Part shown: positions 7,338 through 16,329 of the stretch, one piece after another
How the letters are laid out: each line of letters starts with the position of its first letter
How positions within the stretch are numbered: position 1 is the stretch's first letter
From: Pleomorphochaeta sp.
Lineage (GTDB): Bacteria; Spirochaetota; Spirochaetia; Sphaerochaetales; Sphaerochaetaceae
DNA: 64,000 nucleotides
Assembly (NCBI GenBank): GCA_028532815.1
Contig: JAQQAS010000044.1
Span: 1 to 64,000 of the forward strand
Reading direction: 5' to 3'
Position numbers and translations under genes: made by a program
The notes under the pieces: model-generated
Seen by the model: the letters and a program-made list of their open reading frames with translations, nothing else
Databases searched by the model: none
Told to the model about the DNA's origin: nothing

Positions 7338-8600
7338 ATGTATACATGTAGTTTAGAGAGAATGAGTGACAAAATTACAACTTTTGCAAAATATGGCGAC
7401 GCTGGTCATGGTGGTATAACACGTTATTCCCTATCAAAAGAAGCAATTGATGCAAGAAATGAGTTTATCAGAAGAATGGAAGCTATAGGTGCAATAATTG
7501 AAGTTGATGATGTTGCAAACCTATATGCAACTATAGAAGGAAGTGATCCTAATGCTAAACGAATCGTAATGGCATCCCATATAGACTCTGTGAAAAATGG
7601 CGGAAACTATGATGGAATATTAGGTGTAATTAGTGCTATGGAAGCACTTGAGACTGTTGTAAAAGAAAATATTGCTCATAAACATCCCTTAACTGCTATG
7701 GTTTGGACAAATGAGGAAGGTTCTTTATATCCTCCAGCTATGATGTGTTCTGGAATAGTTTGTTATGATTATTTACCAGAAAGTATCAAAGAAAAATTTA
7801 AAAAAGAAGATATGTTAGCAACAAAAGATGTACTAACTGGAAAAACAACATTTGGAGAGGCTTTAGAAAAATCTGGCTTTAAAGGGTATGAAAAGAATAG
7901 ATTAAGCCCAGAAAAATATTTATATATGTTTGAAACTCATATTGAACAAGGCCCTATTTTAGAAGATGCAAACAATGATGTTGGAGTGGTTGATTGTGTT
8001 TTGGGTATGTTCAATTATCGTCTTAAATTTTATGGACAAACAACACATGCAGGTACTTTCCCCATGCCAAAAAGAAAAGATGCTTTTTTCGCAGCAGCTC
8101 AAGCTTTAATGTATCTACACTCAGAAATAGATAAACTTGGTTATCCTGAGCTTGTTTATACAACAGGCGAAGTTGAATGCCATCCTTGTGTACATACTTG
8201 TGTTCCTGACTACTTTGATTTCTGTATAGATGTACGTCATGAAGATCCAAAAGTACTTCAAATGGTTTTAGACATTGTTAAAAGTTGTGCTGATAAAGAA
8301 TGGAGCGGTTGTACTTGCGAAGTTCAAAAAGCTTGGAATAGAGATACTGTATATTGGGATAAAAAATTAGTCTCATATGTAAAAGAAGCTGCTGAAGAAG
8401 CAGGTGTATCTCATCAATACATTCACTCAGGTGCCGGCCATGATGCACAGTTTGCTTCATATATGATGCCAACAACTATGGTCTTTGTTCAATCAAAAGA
8501 TGGACTTAGTCATTGTGAACCTGAATATTCATCATTTGAACAATGTACTGCAGGGGCTACTGTAATGATGAATGCTGTATTAAAAGCTGATAAAGAATAA
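7338..8600 (+). CDS. M20 Zn-dependent amidohydrolase, probable beta-ureidopropionase
   Basis: Probably hydrolyses N-carbamoyl-beta-alanine to beta-alanine, CO2 and ammonia, the third step of the pathway. Binuclear-metal motifs are seen: HIDSV...GGNYDG (His81, Asp92 from the start used here), NEEG (Glu126-Glu127), FETHIEQGP and AGHDAQ. These are typical of allantoate amidohydrolase, N-carbamoyl-L-amino acid hydrolase and bacterial ureidopropionase. I place the start at 7338 because GGAGGA (7325-7330) lies 7 bases before it; an in-frame ATG at 7323 overlaps that ribosome site. Allantoate is an alternative substrate but the neighbours favour the carbamoyl amino acid. Confidence 0.87.
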   Translation: MYTCSLERMSDKITTFAKYGDAGHGGITRYSLSKEAIDARNEFIRRMEAIGAIIEVDDVANLYATIEGSDPNAKRIVMASHIDSVKNGGNYDGILGVISAMEALETVVKENIAHKHPLTAMVWTNEEGSLYPPAMMCSGIVCYDYLPESIKEKFKKEDMLATKDVLTGKTTFGEALEKSGFKGYEKNRLSPEKYLYMFETHIEQGPILEDANNDVGVVDCVLGMFNYRLKFYGQTTHAGTFPMPKRKDAFFAAAQALMYLHSEIDKLGYPELVYTTGEVECHPCVHTCVPDYFDFCIDVRHEDPKVLQMVLDIVKSCADKEWSGCTCEVQKAWNRDTVYWDKKLVSYVKEAAEEAGVSHQYIHSGAGHDAQFASYMMPTTMVFVQSKDGLSHCEPEYSSFEQCTAGATVMMNAVLKADKE

Positions 8601-8611
8601 AGGACTAATAA

Positions 8612-9922
8612 ATGACAGGAAAAGAAATTAGTGAAAAACAGAAAAAATATAATCTTCAATCTTGGAGTAAACAAGCGAATATAAATCCGATAGCTATTGA
8701 AAAAGCAGAAGGTATTTATATTTGGGATTATGATGGAAATCGATATACTGATATGTCTTCTCAGTTGGTAAATCTTAATGTTGGTTATTCAAATAAAGCT
8801 ATTGGAGATGCAATAAAAAAGAAAGTTGATCAATACTGTTTTATTGGACCTAGTTATGCAGATATTTCAAGAGCAACTTTAGCTGAGAAAATTATTTCTC
8901 TTCTTCCTGAAAATTTTGGTAAAATATTTTTTACTAATGCCGGTGCAGATGCTAATGAAAATGCAATTAAAATAGCACGTATGTTTACAGGTAGAAATAA
9001 AATTATGAGTCGTTATAGAAGTTATCATGGCTCAAGTTTTGGTGCAGGTAATCTAACAGGGGAGCCTAGAAGATTTGCCTTAGAACCTGGAGTTCCCGGT
9101 TTTATTAAATTTTTTGATCCATATTTATATCGTGAAAAAATTCCATTTGAAAGTGAAGAAGAAGCTGTTGAATATTATGTTTCTAAACTAGAAGAGCAAA
9201 TTCAATATGAAGGTAGAGATGCAATTGCTGCTATAGTTATGGAAACTGTTACAGGTTCAAATGGTGTTCTTATTCCACCTAAAGGTTATATGAAAGGGGT
9301 AAGAAAGGTTTGTGATAAATATGGTATACTTTTAATTTTTGATGAAGTTATGGCTGGTTGGTATAGAACTGGTACCTGTTTTGCTTTTGAAAACTTTGAT
9401 GTTATCCCAGATATTGTAACTTTTGCAAAAGGTGTTACTTGTGGATATGCTCCTTTAGGAGGCGTAGCAGTTACTTCAGAAATTGCATCCTATTTTGATG
9501 ACAATGTTCTCTCTTGTGGTCTTACATATAGTGGGCATCCTCTATCCTGTGCTGCAGGAGTTGCTTGTGTACAATATTATGAAGATTCAAAAATTGCTGA
9601 GAATGTTAAAAAGTCAGGAGACCATCTTGCAATGAGACTTGAAGAGATAAAAAATAAATATGACTGTGTTGGAGATGTCAGACATATTGGTTTATTCTCA
9701 TCTGTTGAACTTGTAAAAGATAAAAAAACTAAAGAACCTTTAGTAGAGTATGGGTATGATCCTAAAGGTGTTATGAGTAATTTAGTTGGAAAATTAAAAG
9801 CTAAAGGATTTATGACTTATTCACATGAAAATATGATTTTTGTTAATCCGCCGCTCATTATTACTCCTGAGCAAATTGATGAAGAACTCCTTAAACTTGA
9901 AGAAGTCCTTTCAGAGATTTAA
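8612..9922 (+). CDS. Class III aminotransferase, probable beta-alanine transaminase
   Basis: PLP enzyme of 436 residues. Asp244 in LIFDEV and Lys273 in FAKGV are the usual cofactor-contacting Asp and Schiff-base Lys; GADANENA (111-118) is the phosphate-binding region. In this operon it should move the amino group of beta-alanine to a keto acid, giving malonate semialdehyde. It starts 11 bases after the amidohydrolase with AAAGGA as ribosome site. Related enzymes act on omega-amino acids, GABA or taurine; the exact amino acceptor cannot be read from sequence. Confidence 0.87.
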   Translation: MTGKEISEKQKKYNLQSWSKQANINPIAIEKAEGIYIWDYDGNRYTDMSSQLVNLNVGYSNKAIGDAIKKKVDQYCFIGPSYADISRATLAEKIISLLPENFGKIFFTNAGADANENAIKIARMFTGRNKIMSRYRSYHGSSFGAGNLTGEPRRFALEPGVPGFIKFFDPYLYREKIPFESEEEAVEYYVSKLEEQIQYEGRDAIAAIVMETVTGSNGVLIPPKGYMKGVRKVCDKYGILLIFDEVMAGWYRTGTCFAFENFDVIPDIVTFAKGVTCGYAPLGGVAVTSEIASYFDDNVLSCGLTYSGHPLSCAAGVACVQYYEDSKIAENVKKSGDHLAMRLEEIKNKYDCVGDVRHIGLFSSVELVKDKKTKEPLVEYGYDPKGVMSNLVGKLKAKGFMTYSHENMIFVNPPLIITPEQIDEELLKLEEVLSEI

Positions 9923-9931
9923 CTATAATAT

Positions 9932-9978
9932 ATATGTGCAAGTTATTTAATAAATTGCACATATTTATAGATTTTTAA
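9932..9978 (+). terminator. Hairpin after the aminotransferase
   Basis: ATATGTGCAA (9932-9941) pairs with TTGCACATAT (9955-9964), followed by a T-rich tail. A weak terminator or an RNA-end stabiliser for the pyrimidine operon. Confidence 0.5.
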
Positions 9979-10020
9979 TCTATTGAAATAGTATTAGGTT
10001 GGTTTTAAAAATTATTAATC

Positions 10021-10070
10021 AATAGAGAGAGAATTAGATATAATAGTTCTTTCTCTCTTTATTGTTTTTT
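10021..10070 (+). terminator. Intrinsic terminator between aminotransferase and alcohol dehydrogenase
   Basis: Bases 10021-10033 pair with 10051-10063 over 13 positions (one G-T) and a T6 run follows. The 299-base gap 9923-10221 holds this hairpin, the one before it, and an isolated TATAAT at 10118-10123. The dehydrogenase gene therefore probably has its own promoter. Confidence 0.7.
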
Positions 10071-10221
10071 AAATCTATATTGGATGTTATTTATAAATTA
10101 TTTTTTAATTAGTTAACTATAATTTTAGAAATAATACAATAAAAATTAGATTTTGTTTAACTGTAAAGTTATCACTCTGATTTCATTAAAATAATGATTA
10201 CTTTTTAATAAAGGGAAAAAA

Positions 10222-11373
10222 ATGTCAACACAATTTACTACAGCGGGTTGTTCTATAATGGGCGAGAATTCTTTAATGGATTCTGGAGAGCAAATTGCTA
10301 AATTAGGAGAAAAGGCACTTATTATTACAGGAAAACATATAACTAAATCTGGAATATTAGAAAAACTTACAGATTTGTTAGATGATAATTCAGTAGAATA
10401 TTCTGTCTTCAATGATATTACTGGAGAGCCAACAGATAAAATGATAGAACAAGCTGTTGTATCTTATAAGCATGAATCTTGTGATTTTATAATTGGCATA
10501 GGAGGCGGTTCCCCTCTAGATAGTGCAAAAGCTTGTGCCGCTATGAGTAAACTTGATGGAAAGATTTCTGATTATTGTGGAAAGGAAATTGTTGGAAATT
10601 TTCCACCACTTGTTCTTATTCCAACAACTGCAGGTACAGGCAGTGAGGTTACAAAGTTTACAATAATTACTGATACTGAGACGGATGTTAAAATGTTATT
10701 AAAAGGTAATGATTTACTTCCAACTCTTGCTATTGTTGATCCATCTTTAACTTTAACTGTTCCTAGAGAAGTTACTGCTGCAACGGGTATAGATGCACTA
10801 ACTCACGCTGTTGAAGCCTATACTTCAAAAAAAGCAACTCCTATTACTGATATATTTGCACTATCTGCAATAAAAAGGATATTTAAAAATCTTCCTATTG
10901 CATATATTGATTCAGATGATGTAACAGCGAGAAATGAAATGGCTTTAGCTTCCTTTGAAGCTGGAATTTGTATTAACAATTCTTCAGTTACTGTTGTACA
11001 TGGGATGTCTCGTCCAATTGGAGCTCTTTTCCATGTCCCTCATGGAATTTCTAATGCAATGTTAATTTGTGATTGTTTGGATTATGTATTAGATGGCTGT
11101 TATGCAAGGTTTGCCACTATTGCTAGAGTTATTGGAGCTTCAAATGAGGGTGATAATGATGAGATGGCTGCAATTAAATTTATTGTCCAACTTAAGAAAT
11201 TACTAAAAATGGTTGAAATACCCTCTATTAGAGAGTACGGTATTGATATGGATAAATTTCTTAGTGTTGTTGATAAAATGGCAACTGATGCTATTGCAAG
11301 TGGATCTCCTTCCAATACTCGAAAATATTTAGAGAAAGAAGATCTTATAGAAATTTATAGAAATGCATTATAA
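10222..11373 (+). CDS. Iron-containing alcohol dehydrogenase, possible malonate semialdehyde reductase
   Basis: Group III NAD(P)-dependent dehydrogenase, 383 residues. GGGSPLDSAK (94-103) binds the nucleotide; TAGTGSE and the metal-site His in 'DALTHAVEAY' and 'HGMSR...HVPHG' are present. Standing after a pathway that ends in malonate semialdehyde, it may reduce that aldehyde to 3-hydroxypropionate and reoxidise NADH. Two terminators separate it from the operon, so it may be controlled on its own. Family members reduce many aldehydes; the substrate is inferred from position. Confidence 0.85.
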   Translation: MSTQFTTAGCSIMGENSLMDSGEQIAKLGEKALIITGKHITKSGILEKLTDLLDDNSVEYSVFNDITGEPTDKMIEQAVVSYKHESCDFIIGIGGGSPLDSAKACAAMSKLDGKISDYCGKEIVGNFPPLVLIPTTAGTGSEVTKFTIITDTETDVKMLLKGNDLLPTLAIVDPSLTLTVPREVTAATGIDALTHAVEAYTSKKATPITDIFALSAIKRIFKNLPIAYIDSDDVTARNEMALASFEAGICINNSSVTVVHGMSRPIGALFHVPHGISNAMLICDCLDYVLDGCYARFATIARVIGASNEGDNDEMAAIKFIVQLKKLLKMVEIPSIREYGIDMDKFLSVVDKMATDAIASGSPSNTRKYLEKEDLIEIYRNAL

Positions 11374-11380
11374 TAAATAG

Positions 11381-11422
11381 AAAGGCAAAAAAATGAAATA
11401 TATTTATATTTTGCCTTTTTAT
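11381..11422 (+). terminator. Intrinsic terminator, alcohol dehydrogenase / pectin operon boundary
   Basis: AAAGGCAAAA (11381-11390) pairs with TTTTGCCTTT (11409-11418), then more T. It lies between convergent genes and may serve both, although the T-run is better on the + strand. Confidence 0.75.
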
Positions 11423-11427
11423 ATTTA

Positions 11428-12273
11428 TTAGTTTAAAAGATTTTGAATTTTATATATAATATTCTTTATGTCAGGAATATTTACATTTTCAAGCAGAAGT
11501 GGTGATTGGTTGTTATATTTTTTTAATGTAAAGATAAAGTCTTCAATATTAAATCTACCTGAAAATAATGATAAATACCCATTTTTTTGTTTTTCTACAA
11601 TATTAAAATCTTTAAGATGAATTATTGAGATTAGTGAATTGTATTTTTCAAAAAATTCTATAAATTGTAGATTTTGAAATTCAGGGACTAATTCATTATC
11701 TTTATAAGGAAGAAAATTAACTGGATCATAAATTAATTTTAAATTGTCACATTTAAAATAAGTTAACATTTGATCTATTATTTTAAAGCTACATATTGTA
11801 TGGTCAGCAACAGGTTCAATTGCTATTGTAGCATTATTCTTTTGAGCAATAGGTATTACTTTTTCCAGAAAATTCCAAAAATTATTAAGCCTTTTTTCTT
11901 CCCCTAGGTTTAATTGTAATGAATTTTTATTTGTACCTGTTTCAGTTGCGACTACACTATTATTAAAATATTTTGCAATTTCTAAAGATGTTTTAAAGTC
12001 ATTTATCACTTTTGTTCTATATTCTTTTTCTGTATTTAATGGGTTAATATAGCAACCAAGTACACTTACTTCAATATTTGCTTCTTGAAAGCTTTTGCTT
12101 GTACTAGTTATCCAACTTTCTTTAGTTTCAGAAATATGAGTAATATTTTTAAAAAGCTTAGTAGGAGCAAATTGAATAATATGGGGACAAGATTTATTAT
12201 CCATTTCTGAAATAAAATTAATTACTGTATCAAAAGAACCTAAATCATGTGCTCTAAAACCTAGTTTATTCAT
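11428..12273 (-). CDS. TIM-barrel sugar isomerase/epimerase-like protein
   Basis: 281-residue cytoplasmic protein of the xylose isomerase-like/AP endonuclease 2 superfamily. 'TETGTNK', 'AIEPVADH' (Glu metal ligand), 'LIYDPVNF' and 'IIHLKDF' have the expected spacing of metal-binding Glu, Asp and His. It is the last gene of the pectin operon and overlaps the GH28 gene by 8 bases. It probably interconverts a sugar or sugar acid released from pectin; the substrate is not known. AAGGAAA precedes its ATG. Confidence 0.8.
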   Translation of the reverse strand: MNKLGFRAHDLGSFDTVINFISEMDNKSCPHIIQFAPTKLFKNITHISETKESWITSTSKSFQEANIEVSVLGCYINPLNTEKEYRTKVINDFKTSLEIAKYFNNSVVATETGTNKNSLQLNLGEEKRLNNFWNFLEKVIPIAQKNNATIAIEPVADHTICSFKIIDQMLTYFKCDNLKLIYDPVNFLPYKDNELVPEFQNLQFIEFFEKYNSLISIIHLKDFNIVEKQKNGYLSLFSGRFNIEDFIFTLKKYNNQSPLLLENVNIPDIKNIIYKIQNLLN

Positions 12274-13840
12274 TTATTTTTCCTTCTATACCATTGAGTA
12301 TTAAAATTGGGCCAACATTATTGGAAACTTTAATTTTTTCAGTCTTAAATTTCTTTACATTATTTATAATAAATCCACTTCTACACACTTTCTCAATTCC
12401 ATCGCTCATAATAGGAATTTCTGCTTTAGCCATTTTATCAAAACTAATGTTAATATTAGAAAAAGCAACTTCCTCTATAGGTTTTTCACTTAACCCTTCG
12501 ATACTAGCAATTGCTAAGTGACAATTTGTTGCCGCAATATTTTTAAACTTTAATTTTCCAATTGATGGAGTTCTAAAATCAATAGGTAATTTTTTTCTTG
12601 TTTGAACATAGGATGAGTGTCCATCTATATCGCAAAAATAATAACTATTTATTACAAATGGAATTTTAACATTATTCATTTTTATATTGTTAAACTCGAT
12701 ATTATCAATAATTGCTTTATTTCCTCTTCCTCTTCTAGTTTTGATTCTCAAGCCTCTATCCGTATCTATGAATAAACAATCCTTTACAATTACATTGAAA
12801 ATTCCACAGGCTAATTCAGAACCTAAGGTTACTCCTGCATGTCCATCTTTCATATGGCATTGCCTAATAGTTATTGATTTTGTAGGCTTACCTAAATTTT
12901 GAGCCATAAATATTTTACCACTTTTTATTGCAATGCAATCATCACCTAATGAAAAATAAACTCCTATTATAGATATGTTTGTGCAACAATCAGGATCAAT
13001 TCCATCGGTATTTGGTGAATCTTTAGGATTAACAATCTTTACATTAATAATTTTAATATTATCACTTAGGTATGGATGAATAGTCCAAGAGGGGCTATTT
13101 TTAAAAGTGATACCCTCGATAAGAATATGATTTGAATTATTAGAAAAAAATAATCTAGGTCTAGCTATATGTGTTTCTTTATGTTTAGGGTCTTTCCACC
13201 AAGTTTTTACTGAGCTATTTCCATCAATAATACCTTTACCATAAATTTTAACATTTTCAATGTTTATAGCATTGATAACTGAACAGTAACTTTTATATGG
13301 ATTCCCTTCCCAACTTCCTAAACTTTGATATTTCTTATTAGCATAATTTTCGATTAAATCAGGAAAAATGGGATAGTTTGATATATTTTTATCAGCAATT
13401 AAAGTTGCATTTTCGCAAATTTCAAACTCAATATCGCTTTTTAGAAATAAACTATTTACTACATATCTGCCTTCTGGAATTAAGATTTTACCATTTTTTG
13501 GACATGAGCATATAGCTGCTTGTATCGCCGCTGTAGAATTAGTTTTAGAATTACCAATTGCACCAAAATCTCGAACATCTAAGGTATATGTATTCTCTAA
13601 GGTTTTAAACGATTCTAAACAAACTTGTTTTCCTTTTGATAAAATTCTAATTTTATAAGAAAAATTAGAATTTAAGTTATACAAAGAATTGACTACATTT
13701 TTAGAATATTTACTTTTTATTATTTTCTCTTTGTTATCTAATAATTGAATTTCTAATTCTGCATCTAAAAAGAAAATATCATTTGTTATTAGTTCAAAGA
13801 TAATACATGAAGAGGTGATTTCTAATATTTTAAGATTCAT
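12266..13840 (-). CDS. GH28 polygalacturonase-family glycoside hydrolase
   Basis: 524 residues. A beta-rich N-terminal part of about 85 residues leads into the parallel beta-helix at 'VRDFGAIGN'. Catalytic motifs are present: SPNTDGID, GDDCIAIKSG, GHAGVTLGSE (usual GHG, here GHA) and RIKTRRGRG. It cleaves galacturonan or rhamnogalacturonan links, probably from the non-reducing end of short oligomers. There is no signal peptide, so it should act in the cytoplasm. Its GGAGG ribosome site is clear and it overlaps the GH105 gene by 11 bases and the next gene by 8. Confidence 0.9.
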   Translation of the reverse strand: MNLKILEITSSCIIFELITNDIFFLDAELEIQLLDNKEKIIKSKYSKNVVNSLYNLNSNFSYKIRILSKGKQVCLESFKTLENTYTLDVRDFGAIGNSKTNSTAAIQAAICSCPKNGKILIPEGRYVVNSLFLKSDIEFEICENATLIADKNISNYPIFPDLIENYANKKYQSLGSWEGNPYKSYCSVINAINIENVKIYGKGIIDGNSSVKTWWKDPKHKETHIARPRLFFSNNSNHILIEGITFKNSPSWTIHPYLSDNIKIINVKIVNPKDSPNTDGIDPDCCTNISIIGVYFSLGDDCIAIKSGKIFMAQNLGKPTKSITIRQCHMKDGHAGVTLGSELACGIFNVIVKDCLFIDTDRGLRIKTRRGRGNKAIIDNIEFNNIKMNNVKIPFVINSYYFCDIDGHSSYVQTRKKLPIDFRTPSIGKLKFKNIAATNCHLAIASIEGLSEKPIEEVAFSNINISFDKMAKAEIPIMSDGIEKVCRSGFIINNVKKFKTEKIKVSNNVGPILILNGIEGKINE

Positions 13841-14951
13841 TTATATACCTCCAATTTTTGTTATATTCGAGGTATTGACTATATGCCATAAGAAATGTAC
13901 CAACAGATTTTTTATCATTATCGGTTATTGGTTCACTTAAATAATATTCAATTGTTCCATCTCTTCTTAGATTATCATAAGGTCCGAGCCCCGCTACTGA
14001 ACAATTATCTTTTAAAATAAGTTTGTCTGATTTTTCTTTTAACTTAGTATCTATAATATTCTTGAATATTTCATTCCCTATTTTAAAATATTTATTACTA
14101 TCTATTATTCTTAAATTACATGCTTTAAATATTGAATAAGCTATCATTAGTGAGCCTGAGGTTTCAAGATAATTGTTTTTGTAGTCTTTTTTATCTACAA
14201 CCTGATAGAATAATTTACTTTCTGTGTCTTGATATTCTAAAATTCCATCTAATGTTTTTCTAAAATATTCAATATAATATCTATAATCCATATACATATC
14301 AGTACTTGTTAATGATATTATATCAACAAGTGCCATTAAGTGCCAACCAATGCTCCTAAGCCAAAAGTTTTTAGAACACCCTGTATTTTTATCAGCCCAA
14401 AAAATTGAGTGTGTTTCATCATATGCATGGTAGTGGAGATGTTTTTCCTCATCGTATAGGTATTGATTAGTGTTATTAATTTGGTTCTTTATATCTTCGT
14501 AGCAATTAAAATTATTTAAATAAGAGTCAATTTCCATTAAAAAGGGAAGTCCCATATAAACACCATCTAGCCAAACTTGATAAGGGTAAATTGCTTTGTG
14601 AAAAAAAGAGCCGCATTTACATCTTGGTTGATTTTCAAGTTGTTTTCGAAGAAGTTTTGCTGCATTTAGATATTTTGATTCTTTTGTTGTTTTAAACATA
14701 AATAATAAGACTTTTCCGCAGTTAATTTTATCTATGTTGTATTCTTTTATATTGTAGTGTTTAATATCCCCATTTTCTTTTATATAGTTCCTTAAATAAT
14801 TTTCAATAAAATCAAAATATTTTTTATTTCCTGTCTCTTGATATAATAGTTGTGCACCTCTTAATACACAGCCATCTTCATAATTCCATTTGTCAGTTGT
14901 AGGTATAAAATCTTCTAAATATTGATCGATAAAATTTTGAACTTTTTCCAT
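13830..14951 (-). CDS. GH105 unsaturated rhamnogalacturonyl hydrolase-like
   Basis: 373-residue (alpha/alpha)6 barrel enzyme resembling YteR. 'LDGVYMGLPF' carries the expected catalytic Asp and 'RSIGWHLMALVD' is a family landmark. It would remove the 4,5-unsaturated uronic acid left by pectate or rhamnogalacturonan lyases. No lyase gene is in the window, so the lyase is elsewhere or belongs to another organism. No signal peptide. TAAGGAG precedes the ATG; it starts 13 bases after the MATE gene. Confidence 0.87.
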   Translation of the reverse strand: MEKVQNFIDQYLEDFIPTTDKWNYEDGCVLRGAQLLYQETGNKKYFDFIENYLRNYIKENGDIKHYNIKEYNIDKINCGKVLLFMFKTTKESKYLNAAKLLRKQLENQPRCKCGSFFHKAIYPYQVWLDGVYMGLPFLMEIDSYLNNFNCYEDIKNQINNTNQYLYDEEKHLHYHAYDETHSIFWADKNTGCSKNFWLRSIGWHLMALVDIISLTSTDMYMDYRYYIEYFRKTLDGILEYQDTESKLFYQVVDKKDYKNNYLETSGSLMIAYSIFKACNLRIIDSNKYFKIGNEIFKNIIDTKLKEKSDKLILKDNCSVAGLGPYDNLRRDGTIEYYLSEPITDNDKKSVGTFLMAYSQYLEYNKNWRYINES

Positions 14952-14964
14952 TTTGCTATTCTCC

Positions 14965-16329
14965 TTAAGTAATTGTTTTTACTTTTTTGTTTTTTATTTT
15001 TAAGGTGTAAACAGATATTGAAAATAATGCTGCTAACCCATTGCTTATTACTATTGAGTACCAAATTCCAACGACTCCTAAATCAAAGACCTTTGTTAGA
15101 AAATATACACTTAAAAATCTAAATATCCATATTCTCAATACATCTGATAATACAGCTATTTTTGTGAATCCTTCTCCATTAAAAACTGCTCTAGTTGTGT
15201 TATGTATTGCATTTGTAAAACTAAAAAGGGCTAAGATTGATAAAAGAGTGCTCCCCATATCAATAACATTAATATCGTTTGTGAATACTTTCACAATTGA
15301 AGATGAAATGGGTTTTCTTGATAAAATAATTCCACCAAATAATAAAAATATAAGGCATATTCTTCTAGAAATAATATAAGATTTTCTTATCTTTTTATGA
15401 TTTTCTTTTCCCACATATTGACCGACTACTGTAGCTAATGCTGAACTTATCCCTTGGACAGGTAACGATATTAATCCATTTATTTTATTTCCAACTCCAT
15501 ATGCAGCCATTGCTATTGGTCCATAGGATAAAACAATTTTACTCATTAATATAAAACCAAATTGCATTGTGGAGTTTCCAAATGATATAGGAAGCGCTAT
15601 AAATAGAATCTTTTTTAATAAATTTAAGTCAATTTTAAAATATTTTAATTTAATTTTTATATTTTGCTTTGATTTCAACAATAAAATAATTGATATAAGA
15701 GCTATAGTTCCCTTTGATATAAGTGTTGCTAACCCTGCTCCATAAATACCTTTCTCTAAATGTATTATTAAATATGGATCTAATATTATATTTATAATAG
15801 AGCCTAATAAGTTTAGTAACATTGGATAAAAACTATTACCTTGGGATTGGCTTACAGATGTATATATGTTTAGTATATAAAGTAAAGGCATACCGAATAA
15901 AATTAAATCCAAATACATCTTACTTTCTTGAAAAATATTATCTTCAGCTCCTAACCAAATTAAAATATTTGTTGATTGTGATAATATAATTATGCAACTT
16001 AACAGAGCAAAACTTATTGTAAAGGTTAAAATATGAGCAACAATTTTGTTTGCTAATTCGATTTTTCTAGCCCCTAAATTTTGTGAGATTAGAATCGCTC
16101 CTGCGACAGTAATTCCACTTCCAAAAGCAATTATAGTTTGTTGAATAGGAGTTACTAAATTTATTGCTGCAAGTTCATTAATTCCAAGTTTTCCCAACCA
16201 ATAAGTATCAATCAAATTATATAATGATTGTATAATACTCGTTATTGTAATCGGTATAGCTAGTTTCAAAATTGGAGCGAGTGTAAAATTTTCATCGAGT
16301 AATTGTTGGAAATTTTTATTTTTAAACAT
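14965..16329 (-). CDS. MATE family multidrug/cation exporter
   Basis: About 454 residues with twelve hydrophobic segments and MATE landmarks such as 'LYNLIDTYWLG' near the start and 'NGEGFTK' in the middle. It should use an ion gradient to export small molecules. I choose the ATG at 16329, which overlaps the GH43 stop as TGATG; a GTG three bases earlier is possible. A drug exporter inside a pectin operon is unusual: it may expel aromatic or toxic products of plant cell-wall breakdown, or a sugar derivative. That role is a guess. Confidence 0.88.
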   Translation of the reverse strand: MFKNKNFQQLLDENFTLAPILKLAIPITITSIIQSLYNLIDTYWLGKLGINELAAINLVTPIQQTIIAFGSGITVAGAILISQNLGARKIELANKIVAHILTFTISFALLSCIIILSQSTNILIWLGAEDNIFQESKMYLDLILFGMPLLYILNIYTSVSQSQGNSFYPMLLNLLGSIINIILDPYLIIHLEKGIYGAGLATLISKGTIALISIILLLKSKQNIKIKLKYFKIDLNLLKKILFIALPISFGNSTMQFGFILMSKIVLSYGPIAMAAYGVGNKINGLISLPVQGISSALATVVGQYVGKENHKKIRKSYIISRRICLIFLLFGGIILSRKPISSSIVKVFTNDINVIDMGSTLLSILALFSFTNAIHNTTRAVFNGEGFTKIAVLSDVLRIWIFRFLSVYFLTKVFDLGVVGIWYSIVISNGLAALFSISVYTLKIKNKKVKTIT

